A DNA stretch of 64,000 nucleotides from Rhodopseudomonas palustris (GTDB lineage: Bacteria > Pseudomonadota > Alphaproteobacteria > Rhizobiales > Xanthobacteraceae), in contig NZ_CP041387.1 in NCBI RefSeq assembly GCF_007005445.1, positions 62,001 to 126,000 on the forward strand, in the 5' to 3' direction. Position numbers and translations under genes: made by a program. The notes under the pieces were generated by a model that saw only the letters and a list, made by a program, of their open reading frames with translations, made no database searches and was not told where the DNA came from. How positions within the stretch are numbered: the stretch's first letter is position 1; each line of letters starts with the position of its first letter. Below are positions 7,706 through 19,301 of this stretch, piece by piece.

Positions 7706-9076
7706 ATGGCGCGTGACCAACTCGATATGACCCCGCTGAATTCGCGTGACGAACTGGTCGCGTGGCTCGAAGCGGGCGTGAAATCGCCGGCTGACTTCCG
7801 CATCGGCACCGAGCACGAAAAGACCCCGTTCACGCTCGACGGCCATCGACCGGTGCCCTACGAGGGCGCGCGCGGCATCGGCGCCCTGCTCGAGGGCATG
7901 CAGATCCTGCTCGGCTGGGAGCCGATCATGGAAGGCGCGCACATCATCGGACTGCACGACGTCACCGGCGGCGGCGCGATCTCGCTGGAGCCGGGCGGCC
8001 AGTTCGAATTGTCCGGCGCGCCGGTCGAGACCGTGCACCAGACCCATGCCGAGCTGATGGCCCATCTGGCGCAGGTGCGCGAAGTGGCGACGCCGCTCGG
8101 GATCGGCTTCCTCGGCCTCGGCCTGACGCCATCCTGGTCGCGGGAGGAAATCCCGGTGATGCCGAAGGGCCGCTACAAGATCATGACCAATTACATGCCG
8201 AAGGTCGGCCGTTACGGCCTCGACATGATGTATCGGACCTGCACGGTGCAGACCAATCTCGACTTCTCTTCCGAAGCCGACATGGTCAAGAAGCTGCGGG
8301 TGTCGCTGGCGCTGCAGCCGGTCGCGACCGCTTTGTTCGCCAATTCGCCGTTCACCGAAGGCAAGCCGAACGGCCTGTTGTCGTTCCGCTCGGAAATCTG
8401 GCGCGATACCGACAACGATCGCTCCGGCATGCTGCCCTGGGCGTTCGAGGACGGCATGGGTTTCGAGCGCTGGGTCGACTACGCGCTCGACGTGCCGATG
8501 TACTTCGTCAAGCGTGGCGACGACTATATCGATGTTGCCGGCTCGTCGTTCCGCGATTTCTTCGACGGCAACAACGACAAGCTGCCCGGTGAGCGGCCGA
8601 CGCTGTCGGACTGGGCCAACCATCTGTCGACGATCTTCCCCGAGGTGCGGCTGAAGCGGTATCTGGAAATGCGCGGCGCCGACGGCCAGCCGTGGGGCCG
8701 CCTGACGGCGCTGCCGGCGTTCTGGGTCGGACTGCTGTATGATGACACCAGCCTCGATGCGGCCTGGGAGTTGGTCAAGGGCTGGAGCGCCGAGGAGCGT
8801 CAGACGCTGCGGGACGAGGTGCCGCGGCTCGGCTTCAAGGCCAAGATCGGCAATCGCTTCCTGTTCGAGATCGCCAAGGATTGCATGGTGCTGGCGCATG
8901 CCGGGCTGCGTCGCCGCGCCCGGATCGATGCCACCGGCCTCGACGAATCGCGGCATCTGGCGCCGCTCGATCGGATTCTCGACAGCGGCCACACCCCGGC
9001 CGAGGAGATGCTCGAGAAGTACCACGGCGCCTGGCGGGGCTCGGTGGAGCCGGCCTACGAGGAATATGCGTTCTGA
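7706..9076 (+). CDS. gshA: Glutamate-cysteine ligase
   Basis: The 456-residue enzyme catalyses the ATP-dependent first step of glutathione synthesis, joining glutamate and cysteine. It belongs to the proteobacterial/plant-type class: the N-terminal FRIGTEHEKTPF carries the glutamate/Mg-binding Glu residues, GGGAISLEPGGQFELSG is the nucleotide-metal motif, and YRTCTVQTNLDF and RSEIWRDTDNDRSG follow. The length fits. The ATG at 7706 starts at the conserved region; the frame is open to 7640 but without conserved sequence or an obvious ribosome site. It supports the glutathione-using enzymes nearby (GST, ETHE1-like). Confidence 0.93.
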   Translation: MARDQLDMTPLNSRDELVAWLEAGVKSPADFRIGTEHEKTPFTLDGHRPVPYEGARGIGALLEGMQILLGWEPIMEGAHIIGLHDVTGGGAISLEPGGQFELSGAPVETVHQTHAELMAHLAQVREVATPLGIGFLGLGLTPSWSREEIPVMPKGRYKIMTNYMPKVGRYGLDMMYRTCTVQTNLDFSSEADMVKKLRVSLALQPVATALFANSPFTEGKPNGLLSFRSEIWRDTDNDRSGMLPWAFEDGMGFERWVDYALDVPMYFVKRGDDYIDVAGSSFRDFFDGNNDKLPGERPTLSDWANHLSTIFPEVRLKRYLEMRGADGQPWGRLTALPAFWVGLLYDDTSLDAAWELVKGWSAEERQTLRDEVPRLGFKAKIGNRFLFEIAKDCMVLAHAGLRRRARIDATGLDESRHLAPLDRILDSGHTPAEEMLEKYHGAWRGSVEPAYEEYAF

Positions 9077-9222
9077 ACGCTAGCGGACCGAGGCCGCGCT
9101 GGCCTGTGCCGTTCATCCGCCATACAGGTTGCCGGCCGTCAGATGCGGCCTCGGGGCTGCGCCGCGGACCGGCCTGATGTCTATCGGCCAGGGGTCCGGG
9201 CCTAACGCGAAAGCAAGTCTGA

Positions 9223-9774
9223 ATGCGAAGCGGCCTGCTCAGGGCATGTTGGCTCGTGCTCGCCGTGGCTGCGGCGGCGCTGTCGCCGCACGCCTCGCAC
9301 GCGCAGGCCAATATCGACCGGATCGGCGGCGACTATCTGCGCACGCCGGTGACAAGCGGAGATCCGGCCGAATGCGCGCTGATGTGCGAACGCGACAAGC
9401 GCTGCCGGTCGTGGACATTCAGCTATCCGCGCTCGCCGGAAGACGGTGCGATGTGTTGGCTGAAGAGCACGGTGCCGCCGCGGACGCCGAATTCCTGCTG
9501 CGTGTCCGGCGTCCGCGGTGCCGGAGTGCTGGAGCCACGCAACGATTCCAACGAGGTCTCGATCGACCGCTTCGGCGGCGATTATCGCAATTTCGAGCTG
9601 AAGTCCGGCGAGGGCGACGAGGCCTGCAAGGCGGCGTGCGTCGACGAGCACAAATGCCGGGCCTGGACCTATGCCCGTCCCGGCTATGTCGGCCGCAACG
9701 CCCGCTGTTTCCTGAAAAGCCAGATCAAGCCGCCGCGGCGCAAGCCCGGATTTATTTCGGGCGTGGTACGCTGA
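9223..9774 (+). CDS. Secreted protein with two PAN/apple-like domains
   Basis: The 183-residue product begins with a signal peptide (hydrophobic 4-22, cleavage about ASHAQA). Two homologous halves follow: IDRIGGDYLRTPVTSGDPAECALMC around 31-55 and IDRFGGDYRNFELKSGEGDEAC around 113-135, each continuing with CRSWTF / CRAWTY and a later Cys (MCWLK / RCFLK). This is the PAN/apple disulfide pattern, a fold that binds proteins or glycans. The protein should be periplasmic or outside the cell. It is not obviously part of an operon; lepB converges from downstream. The partner is unknown. Confidence 0.75.
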   Translation: MRSGLLRACWLVLAVAAAALSPHASHAQANIDRIGGDYLRTPVTSGDPAECALMCERDKRCRSWTFSYPRSPEDGAMCWLKSTVPPRTPNSCCVSGVRGAGVLEPRNDSNEVSIDRFGGDYRNFELKSGEGDEACKAACVDEHKCRAWTYARPGYVGRNARCFLKSQIKPPRRKPGFISGVVR

Positions 9775-9792
9775 CGCGCGAAACGCTGCGTC

Positions 9793-10559
9793 TCAATGCA
9801 CCTTGGTGAAGAACCGCGCCACCCGGAAGCCGGACAGCCAGTCGCTGACCGGCTGGTGGCGGACGCCGGGATTCCACGAGCCCACGATGGCATCGACCCG
9901 GCCGACCAGATCGTCGACCGGGACCATGCCGACGCCGCCGTCGCGCACCGGGACGCGGCTGTCGGAGGAATTGTCGCGGTTGTCGCCCATCACGAACAGG
10001 TGGCCGGGAGGTACCGTCACTTCCGGCATGTTGTCGAGTCGGCCGTTATCGTACAGCTTGAAGATCGGGTGGGCGACGCCGCCGGGCAGTGTCTCGATGT
10101 AGCGCGCGGCCGTTTCGGAGGAACCGTTGTCGTCCTCGGCGCGACCGACGCCGTCCGGCGTCACCTTGGCGGCTTCGCCGTTGATGAAAACCCGGCCGCC
10201 GTCGATCTCGACTCTGTCTCCGGGAAGACCAACCACGCGCTTGACCCAGACCTGAGAGCGGTCGCCGGCCCAGCGAAACACCACGACGTCGCCGCGGTGC
10301 GGCGTGGCGCCGAACACCCGGCCGCTCTCCGGCACCGAAACGTGGATCGGCAGCGAGGCGGTCGAATAGCCGTAAGGATATTTCGAAGCGAGCAGTGCAT
10401 CGCCGATCAGCAGCGTCGGCTCCATCGAGCCGGACGGCACGTAGAACGGCTCGGCCAGCGCGGCCTTGCCGACCAGCACGATCGCCACCACGGCGACGAG
10501 CTGCGTGAGCTGCGAGCCCCAGCGCCGTGCCGGCGCGCTTTCCGAATTCGTCTCCGACG

Positions 10560-10563
<4 letters not shown>
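9793..10563 (-). CDS. lepB: Signal peptidase I
   Basis: The 256-residue inner-membrane protease removes Sec and Tat signal peptides. One N-terminal membrane helix (about 19-36) precedes the catalytic Ser in PSGSMEPTL (S46) and the general-base Lys in VKRVVGLPGD (K108). The family box GDNRDNSSDSR is present. It overlaps the upstream tldD gene by four bases (ATGA at 10560-10563), so the two are translationally coupled. Most alphaproteobacteria have another lepB next to era/rnc, so this may be a second copy; that cannot be checked here. Confidence 0.93.
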
Positions 10564-11987
<1,424 letters not shown>

Positions 11988-12109
11988 GAGATCCTGTTCC
12001 CGAAGTTGTTTGGGGCACAACATAGGTGGTCTGACCTGGTTCTGCGAGGGGTTGGCGGATTTGGGAGCGACGCCTGCGCCCCACCGAAAAAGCATGCTAT
12101 GGTGTTCAG

Positions 12110-12325
12110 ATGGATTACCGGGAGATCATCACCATCGAGCCGGGGAAGCGCGGCGGTCGGCCGTGCATTCGCCATATGCGAATTGCGGTCGCGGATGTGC
12201 TCGGCTGGCTGGCAGATGGCCAGACGCCGGAAGAGATTATCTCCGATTTCCCGGAGCTGACCGAACAGGACATCCGTGCGGCGCACGCGTATGCGGCGGA
12301 TCGTGAACGTCGAGTGGTTCATTGA
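12110..12325 (+). CDS. DUF433 family protein (antitoxin-like)
   Basis: The 71-residue product matches the DUF433 pattern: an N-terminal strand segment GGRPCIRHMRIAVADVLGWL and the helix-turn-helix-like QTPEEIISDFPELTEQDIRAA. DUF433 proteins are often antitoxins encoded before a DUF5615 PIN-like toxin, but no such toxin frame follows here; instead a short ORF on the opposite strand ends four bases beyond its stop. It may be an orphan antitoxin or the remains of a pair. It starts 123 bases from the divergent tldD start. Confidence 0.75.
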   Translation: MDYREIITIEPGKRGGRPCIRHMRIAVADVLGWLADGQTPEEIISDFPELTEQDIRAAHAYAADRERRVVH

Positions 12326-12328
12326 GGG

Positions 12329-12442
12329 TCACGCGCCGAGACACGACTTCAGAATTTCGATGATCTCGCGGACTAAGCTCACTAGTGTACGCAATACGTC
12401 CAGCGCGCGATTCCAATCCATCGGGAATTTTGATCGAGCCAT
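12329..12442 (-). CDS. Candidate 37-residue small protein
   Basis: A short frame begins at ATG 12442 with a strong ribosome site GGAGGAACTGAAA just upstream and ends at TGA 12329-12331. The peptide starts MARSKFPMDWNRALDVL and continues as one amphipathic helix (LVSLVREIIEILKSC). It is convergent with the DUF433 gene and divergent from ohrR's promoter region. No family is recognised; the support is the ribosome site and helix pattern only. Confidence 0.45.
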   Translation of the reverse strand: MARSKFPMDWNRALDVLRTLVSLVREIIEILKSCLGA

Positions 12443-12597
12443 TTTCAGTTCCTCCAGTCGGTGAAGCTGATCGCTTCCCGGTGAGGAAACTCTGCGGCCA
12501 AGATGGTTGCGGTCAAAAATCGGTTGGCCCAAGCTTCGTCGTCTTCAACAAAGAGGGAATCGCAGCGGCTTTCGAAAGGCTCGCTTCGCAGCGCTTC

Positions 12598-12624
12598 TTG
12601 ACAATATATCGCGCGCGATATAAA
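12598..12624 (+). promoter_or_regulatory. ohrR promoter with perfect 18-bp OhrR-type operator
   Basis: TTGACA at 12598-12603 and TATAAA at 12619-12624 form a sigma-70-like promoter. Between them TATATCGCGCGCGATATA (12605-12622) is a perfect palindrome overlapping the -10. A similar site lies before ohr at 13147-13163. The pattern indicates autorepression by OhrR. Confidence 0.7.
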
Positions 12625-12633
12625 TTACCCTGC

Positions 12634-13104
12634 ATGAAGCCACCTTCGACATCGTCACGCGCGCCGCGATCGGCGGACAAGCAGAAGCTGGAGAACCAGC
12701 TTTGCTTCGCGCTGTACTCGACGCTGCTCGGGGTCAACAAGGTGTATCGCGCACTGCTGCGCGAGTTCGACCTGACCTATCCGCAGTATCTCGTGATGTT
12801 GGTGCTGTGGGAAAGGGACCAGCTCAATGTCTCGGAGATCTGCGATCAGCTCTATCTCGAGACCACCACGCTGACGCCGTTGTTGAAGCGGCTAGAAGCG
12901 CGCGGGCTGATCAGCCGGCGGCGGTCTGCCGAGGACGAGCGGCAGGTGATCGTCGGCCTCACCGAGGAGGGACGCGCCCTGCGCCAGCAGCTCAAGCATG
13001 TTCCGGACTGTCTCGGCGCCGCGATGGGCGGCTCGCTCGACGACATCGTCGAGCTGCGCGACAAGCTGACCAAGGTCCGATCCAAGTTGTTTCAGGCCGC
13101 CTGA
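12634..13104 (+). CDS. ohrR: Organic-hydroperoxide-sensing MarR repressor OhrR
   Basis: The 156-residue protein is a MarR-family repressor. The sensing Cys lies in the N-terminal helix motif LCFALYS (C24), as in OhrR, followed by [14 protein letters not shown], the recognition helix [17 protein letters not shown] and wing [11 protein letters not shown]. Additional cysteines (EICDQLY, PDCLG) could support a two-Cys mechanism. The start is ATG 12634, 10 bases after a promoter/operator; the frame upstream to 12385 reads through that promoter and is not credible. It precedes ohr by 122 bases. Confidence 0.9.
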   Translation: MKPPSTSSRAPRSADKQKLENQLCFALYSTLLGVNKVYRALLREFDLTYPQYLVMLVLWERDQLNVSEICDQLYLETTTLTPLLKRLEARGLISRRRSAEDERQVIVGLTEEGRALRQQLKHVPDCLGAAMGGSLDDIVELRDKLTKVRSKLFQAA

Positions 13105-13146
13105 TGCGGAAAGGGCGGCCGGACAAATCGACAAGCGGTATCAAAA

Positions 13147-13163
13147 ATATCGTGCGCGATAAT
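13147..13163 (+). promoter_or_regulatory. Second OhrR-type operator, before ohr
   Basis: ATATCGTGCGCGATAAT (13147-13163) is a near-palindrome closely related to the perfect palindrome at 12605-12622, 64 bases before the ohr start codon. It is the expected site for derepression of ohr by organic hydroperoxides. Confidence 0.6.
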
Positions 13164-13226
13164 TATGTGGGCGATCTAAATCGATCACCAGAGTTCCAGA
13201 ACCCTCAACCCGAGAAGGACCACACC

Positions 13227-13652
13227 ATGTCAGTCGAGAAAGTTCTCTACCGCGCCACCGCGACCGCCACCGGAGGCCGTGACGGCCGCGGCGTGAGCAG
13301 CGATGGGCATCTCGACGTCGCCCTCACGACGCCGAAGGAGCTCGGCGGCGGAGGCGGCGCCGGCACCAATCCGGAGCAGTTGTTCGCGGTCGGCTATTCG
13401 GCCTGTTTCCTCGGCGCGATGAAGTTCGTCGCCGGGCGCGACAAGCTGCCGATCCCGAAGGACGTCAGCGTCACCGGTTCGGTCGGCATCGGCCCGATTC
13501 CGACCGGCTTCGGCATCGAAGTGGAGCTGAAGATCAGCCTGCCGGGCATGGATCCGGCCCAGGCGCAGACGCTGGTCGACCGCGCCCACATCGTCTGCCC
13601 GTATTCCAACGCCACGCGTGGCAACATCGACGTCACGCTGACGCTGGTCTAA
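13227..13652 (+). CDS. ohr: Organic hydroperoxide reductase Ohr
   Basis: The 141-residue Ohr/OsmC-family thiol peroxidase reduces organic hydroperoxides using lipoylated partners. The two active-site cysteines are C60 in [12 protein letters not shown] and C124 in [13 protein letters not shown], with the intervening family sequence [15 protein letters not shown] that includes the catalytic Glu. The Ohr-type C-terminus is NIDVTLTLV. Length and motifs distinguish it from OsmC. GAGAAGGACC precedes the start at 13227. It is controlled by the adjacent ohrR. Confidence 0.94.
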   Translation: MSVEKVLYRATATATGGRDGRGVSSDGHLDVALTTPKELGGGGGAGTNPEQLFAVGYSACFLGAMKFVAGRDKLPIPKDVSVTGSVGIGPIPTGFGIEVELKISLPGMDPAQAQTLVDRAHIVCPYSNATRGNIDVTLTLV

Positions 13653-13710
13653 TGGCTCGCTGCCGCCTTTCGGCGGCAGGCGAAGCTCAATCCCTTCTCG
13701 TCGCAAAGAT

Positions 13711-13800
13711 CGTCATGCCCGGGCTTGTCCCGGGCATCCACGATTTCGGGCGAGGCTGTGCTTGTGGCCGTGGATGGCCGGGACAAGCCCGGCCATGACG
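13711..13800. repeat. 32-bp inverted repeat after ohr
   Basis: Arms 13711-13742 and 13769-13800 are near-perfect reverse complements (core GGGCTTGTCCCGGGCATCCA) around a 26-base loop. It lies between convergent ohr and the IalB-like gene, and may stabilise or end both transcripts. A family resemblance to common alphaproteobacterial CGTCATGGCCGGGCTTG repeats is visible. Confidence 0.8.
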
Positions 13801-13874
13801 GTGCTTACGGGGATACGCTGCAATTAGTTGAGGCGTCGCGATGAAACACGCCGAGGCATCTCGATCGACGCTGC

Positions 13875-14423
13875 CTACGGCAGCTTGTCGTAGCCTTCGC
13901 CGATGCCGTTGAGGCTGAGCGGGAAGCCGATGCCTTCTTCCGGCGTTTCGAAGATGATGAAGGTCGCGGTCTTGGCGGTGCGGAGCTGGCCGAGCAACTT
14001 GTCGTCCATTACCACTTCGGCGACGCAGCCGTTCGGCAGGCAGCGCACGAACCCCGCGCGGCCGATGTCGGCGTTGTCGAGCTTGAGTCCGAGGCCCGAC
14101 GGCAGCAGCACGCCGAGCGGCGCCACCACGCGCATCAGCTTGCTCTTCTGATCGGCGGTCTTGAGGATGATGACGGTGAGGCCGGCGTTGGAGCGGTCTT
14201 CCGCGACCACGCTCTGAATCAGCGCGCACTGCTCGGCCTTGGCGCCCGGCGGGGTGTCGCAGCGGATCTGCCAGTCGCCGTGCACCGACCGCACCGCGCC
14301 CTGGGCGAGGGCCGTGCCGCTGCCGACTGCAGCGGCCAGTGCGATCAACCCGGCCGCCAACATGGCCCCGGACGCAGCGCGGCGGCTCGAGGCGAGGATC
14401 GGCGAAAGTCTGGCGAAGCCCAT
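13875..14423 (-). CDS. Secreted IalB-family protein (invasion-associated locus B)
   Basis: The 182-residue protein begins with a signal peptide (hydrophobic AAGLIALAAAVGSGTALAQG, cleavage about residue 41). The mature part carries HGDWQIRCDTPPGAKAEQCALIQ, the start of the IalB domain, and the later Cys pair FVRCLPNGCVAEV. IalB proteins are periplasmic or outer-surface proteins of Rhizobiales; in Bartonella they help erythrocyte invasion, but free-living relatives keep several copies with unknown function. The gene stands alone, convergent with ohr. Confidence 0.82.
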   Translation of the reverse strand: MGFARLSPILASSRRAASGAMLAAGLIALAAAVGSGTALAQGAVRSVHGDWQIRCDTPPGAKAEQCALIQSVVAEDRSNAGLTVIILKTADQKSKLMRVVAPLGVLLPSGLGLKLDNADIGRAGFVRCLPNGCVAEVVMDDKLLGQLRTAKTATFIIFETPEEGIGFPLSLNGIGEGYDKLP

Positions 14424-14844
14424 CAGCGATGTATCCGAGGTGGTGACGGTTGAACGGCGTGGTCGGCGGCGGGTTCCGACTGACCGGCAATGACGGCGCC
14501 ATGAAGGCAGCTCGCGCGCCAGCGAATCAGGCTTCCGTGACGTCCCGATGCTTTGCCTACAGCGAGGGGCACATCTGTCAAGCCGGCCTCACATGGGACG
14601 GCGCGTCCGCGCGCCGCTGTGTCAGCTCCCCGAGACGGAATCTCCGGCGCCGCGCAGGCCAGGGCTGTTTGCTCGCGCGATCCCTCACTCCTGCATTGCG
14701 AGGGGCTTCGAATTGTGATTTGAAAAGTAGAATAAGAAGCGTTCGCACTTTGGCTACGCTCTTGTGCCGAGCGCAACAAACTGCACGGCCGGTCACGCCG
14801 AATACGGCGGGCTTGCTGTGACTAGTCATAGGGAGCGCGGCGGC
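14424..14844. other. Intergenic region between ialB-like gene and coxB
   Basis: This 421-base stretch separates divergent genes. It must contain the cox operon promoter, but no confident -35/-10 pair, FNR box or terminator was found. Around 14700-14760 it is less GC-rich (ATTTGAAAAGTAGAATAAG), a plausible promoter area. Confidence 0.4.
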
Positions 14845-15702
14845 ATGAGGATGTCGAAGGGGCGAATGGGCCGGTGGTCGCTGGGATTCGCGATCGCCTG
14901 CTGTGTGGCGACGGCCGGCGGGGCCGCATTCGCCCAGACCGGACAGCCTGCACCCTGGGAAATGACCCTGCAGCAGCCCGCCTCACCGGTGATGGAAAAT
15001 ATCGTCTGGTTTCACAGTTTCATGCTGTGGTTGATCACGTTGATCACGCTGTTCGTGCTGGCGCTGCTGGTCATCGTGGTGGTGAAGTTCAACGCCAAGG
15101 CCAATCCGATCCCGTCCAAGACCACGCACAATACGCTGATCGAAGTCGCCTGGACGATCGTCCCGGTGCTGATCCTGGTAGCGGTCGCGGTTCCATCATT
15201 CCGGCTGCTGTTTCTCGAACTGGATATTCCGAAGCCGGACCTCACCGTGAAGGCCACCGGCAATCAGTGGAACTGGACCTACACCTACCCTGACGACAAG
15301 ATCGAGTTCACCTCGATCATGCTGACCGACGAAGAGCGGGCCAAGATGAATCCGGTGCCGCCGCGGCTGCTCGGCGTCGACAACGAAATGGTGGTGCCGG
15401 TCGACAAGGTGGTGCGGATCCAGACCACCGCCTCCGATGTGATCCATTCCTGGGCGATCCCGTCCTTCGGCGTGAAGATCGACGCCATTCCCGGTCGACT
15501 CAACGAGGCCTGGTTCAAGGCCACGAAGGAGGGGCGTTACTACGGCCAGTGCTCCGAACTGTGCGGCCGCGACCACGCTTTCATGCCGATCGTCGTTCGT
15601 GTCGTGAACGATCAGGAGTACGAAGCCTGGAAGAAACAGCAGCAAGTCGCCTCGCGCACGCGCGACGGCTCCTACGCCTCGGCCGCTGCCGCCACGCGCT
15701 GA
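14845..15702 (+). CDS. coxB: Cytochrome c oxidase subunit II
   Basis: Subunit II of the aa3-type oxidase accepts electrons from cytochrome c at the binuclear CuA site. A signal sequence (about 11-31) and two membrane helices (residues about 52-74 and 92-113) precede the periplasmic cupredoxin domain. CuA ligands are visible: H201 (DVIHSWAIPSFG) and C236, C240 and H244 in YYGQCSELCGRDHAFM. The aromatic electron-entry patch is NQWNWTYTYP. No cytochrome c domain is fused. The start could be ATG 14845 or 14851; upstream frame to 14764 is not conserved. Confidence 0.95.
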   Translation: MRMSKGRMGRWSLGFAIACCVATAGGAAFAQTGQPAPWEMTLQQPASPVMENIVWFHSFMLWLITLITLFVLALLVIVVVKFNAKANPIPSKTTHNTLIEVAWTIVPVLILVAVAVPSFRLLFLELDIPKPDLTVKATGNQWNWTYTYPDDKIEFTSIMLTDEERAKMNPVPPRLLGVDNEMVVPVDKVVRIQTTASDVIHSWAIPSFGVKIDAIPGRLNEAWFKATKEGRYYGQCSELCGRDHAFMPIVVRVVNDQEYEAWKKQQQVASRTRDGSYASAAAATR

Positions 15703-15740
15703 GCGCGGCGGGATCGCAAGACGTCGAACGGGGACCGTAA

Positions 15741-17396
<1,656 letters not shown>

Positions 17397-17468
17397 GGCC
17401 GGTGTTGGAACCTGCATCCGCCGCCGTTGTTGCGGCAGCGGATGCAGCTCGAAAGAAGAGGTGAGCCC

Positions 17469-18407
17469 GTGTCGGTCATCGACGTCAATCCGATCCCGCT
17501 TGCGCCCCGGATCTCCGAAGCCGGCGTCGCCGACTACATCGCGCTGCTGAAGCCGCGGGTGATGTCGCTGGTGGTATTCACCGCCCTGGTCGGCCTGTTG
17601 ATGGCGCCGGGCAGCTTCCATCCGGTGCTGGCGATCACAGCGATCATCTGTATCGCGGTCGGCGGCGGCGCCGCCGGCGCGCTGAACATGTGGTACGAGG
17701 ACGACATCGACGCCAAGATGACCCGCACCGCCAACCGTCCGATCCCGCGCGGTCGGGTGACGCGGCCGGAGGCGCTGACCTTCGGCATGACGCTGGCGTT
17801 CTTCTCGGTGGTCACGCTCGGCATTTTGGTGAACTGGATCGCCGCCTCGCTGCTCGCCTTCACCATCTTCTTCTACGTCGTGATCTACACGATGTGGCTG
17901 AAGCGCTGGACCGCGCAGAATATCGTGATCGGCGGTGCCGCCGGTGCGCTGCCGCCGGTGGTGGCGTGGGCGTCGGTGACGGGATCGCTGGCGGTCGAAC
18001 CGATCCTGCTGTTCCTGATCATCTTCTTCTGGACGCCGCCGCACTTCTGGGCGCTGGCGCTGTTTCGGAACGACGACTACGCCCGCGCCGGGGTGCCAAT
18101 GTTGCCGGTGGTCTCCGGCCCCGATCACACCCGGCTGCAGATCTTGCTCTACACCGTGGCGCTGGTCGCGGTCGCCGCCGCGCCGTGGCCGCTCGGCTAT
18201 TTCGATGCGATTTACGGCGTCGCCTCGCTGGCGCTCGGCGGCTGGATGCTGGTGCTGGCGATGCGGGTGTATCGGCATCGCACCGGCAGTGCCGCGCTGC
18301 GCGCCACTCGCAACCTGTTCAAGTTCTCGATCCTGTATCTGTTCGCGCTGTTCGCGATCCTGCTGGTGGAGGTCGTCGTGGCGGCTGTGCTGCGGCTGAT
18401 CGGATGA
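17469..18407 (+). CDS. ctaB: Protohaem IX farnesyltransferase (haem O synthase)
   Basis: The 312-residue polytopic membrane enzyme attaches a farnesyl group to haem B to give haem O, the precursor of haem A for CoxA. The UbiA-family metal/prenyl motifs are [19 protein letters not shown] (first Asp-rich motif) and the second conserved loop [17 protein letters not shown]. The likely start is GTG 17469 with GAGGTGA just upstream; the frame is open from 17427. Its stop overlaps the next small gene (ATGA at 18404-18407). Confidence 0.94.
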   Translation: MSVIDVNPIPLAPRISEAGVADYIALLKPRVMSLVVFTALVGLLMAPGSFHPVLAITAIICIAVGGGAAGALNMWYEDDIDAKMTRTANRPIPRGRVTRPEALTFGMTLAFFSVVTLGILVNWIAASLLAFTIFFYVVIYTMWLKRWTAQNIVIGGAAGALPPVVAWASVTGSLAVEPILLFLIIFFWTPPHFWALALFRNDDYARAGVPMLPVVSGPDHTRLQILLYTVALVAVAAAPWPLGYFDAIYGVASLALGGWMLVLAMRVYRHRTGSAALRATRNLFKFSILYLFALFAILLVEVVVAAVLRLIG

Positions 18408-18586
18408 CGGAGGACGCGATGGAGCCAGTTCACAAGCCGCCGCCCGGTATCGTCCTCACCGATGCGCAGAAGAAGCGCCGGCGCGAGCGCTCGATCGCGA
18501 TCGCGGTGGCACTCGGCGTGCTGGTGGTGCTGTTCTTCGCCGTCACGCTGGTCAAAGGACCAGCGGTGCTGCACCGGCCGATGTGA
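18404..18586 (+). CDS. CoxF-like small membrane protein of the oxidase cluster
   Basis: The 60-residue product is coupled to ctaB by an ATGA overlap and ends 14 bases before the ctaG start. It has a cytoplasmic, basic N-terminal part ([10 protein letters not shown]) and one membrane helix (about 31-50, [20 protein letters not shown]). Small single-span proteins at this position in alphaproteobacterial cox clusters are called CoxF and are thought to help assembly. An alternative start is the ATG at 18419. Confidence 0.75.
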   Translation: MTEDAMEPVHKPPPGIVLTDAQKKRRRERSIAIAVALGVLVVLFFAVTLVKGPAVLHRPM

Positions 18587-18600
18587 GAAAGGTGCCGCCG

Positions 18601-19227
18601 ATGTCGCCCCCGCTTCCGCAAGCTCCGCAGCAGCCGGCACCGCGCCGCGGCCTCGGGCGCGACACGGCGGTGGCGGCGGTGTGCGGTCTGGTGGTCGCCC
18701 TGATGGTCGGGGCGTCGTTCGCAGCCGTGCCGTTCTACAACTGGTTCTGTCGCACCACCGGCTTCAACGGCACCACGCAGGTTGCCCGCGCTGCGCCGAG
18801 TTCGGCGCCGCTCGACCGCACCGTCACGGTCAGCTTCGATTCCAACGTCAACGGGCTGCCGTGGAAATTCGAGCCGGAGCAGCGCGAGATCGAGGTGCCG
18901 ATCGGCAAGGTGGTGACGATCTATTACCGCATCACCAATCTGTCGCGCTCCGACACCACCGGGCAGGCGGCCTACAACGTCACGCCGCTGACGGTCGGCT
19001 CGTACTTCACCAAGATCAATTGCTTCTGCTTCACCGAGCAGAGCCTGGCGGCGGGCGAGAGCCGTGACATGCCGGTGGTGTTCTACGTCGATCCGGCGTT
19101 CGCCGCCGATCCGGAAAACGACACCGTCAAGACCATCACCTTGTCCTACACCTATTACCCGGTGCGCGATCCGGCGCCGAAGCCGGTGGCTTCCAGCGAG
19201 CAGGCGCCGCGCAAGGGCAATCTCTGA
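18601..19227 (+). CDS. ctaG: Cytochrome c oxidase assembly protein CtaG (Cox11)
   Basis: The 208-residue Cox11-type protein delivers copper to CuB of subunit I. One membrane helix (about 26-46) anchors a periplasmic domain containing [16 protein letters not shown] and the copper-binding motif [10 protein letters not shown] (CxC), followed by PVVFYVDP and the conserved [11 protein letters not shown] 18601 has GAGAAAGG 9-15 bases upstream; a GTG at 18583 is possible but overlaps the preceding gene. It sits between the CoxF-like gene and coxC. Confidence 0.94.
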   Translation: MSPPLPQAPQQPAPRRGLGRDTAVAAVCGLVVALMVGASFAAVPFYNWFCRTTGFNGTTQVARAAPSSAPLDRTVTVSFDSNVNGLPWKFEPEQREIEVPIGKVVTIYYRITNLSRSDTTGQAAYNVTPLTVGSYFTKINCFCFTEQSLAAGESRDMPVVFYVDPAFAADPENDTVKTITLSYTYYPVRDPAPKPVASSEQAPRKGNL

Positions 19228-19301
19228 CAGGAAACGCTGCAACAAGAACAGACCGGGACTCAAGCAACGCCGTCCCGGAGGGACCGAAACGGAGAGCGAC
19301 A

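Noticed and set aside
12276..12464. Frame after DUF433 as a toxin partner
   Set aside because: The 62-residue product has no DUF5615/PIN acidic residues and reads through the opposing small ORF.
12385..12633. Long N-terminal extension of OhrR
   Set aside because: It would be translated through the promoter and perfect operator palindrome at 12598-12624; the start at 12634 matches the family.
13711..13800. Clustered palindromes as a CRISPR array
   Set aside because: They are single inverted repeats, not regularly spaced direct repeats with unique spacers.
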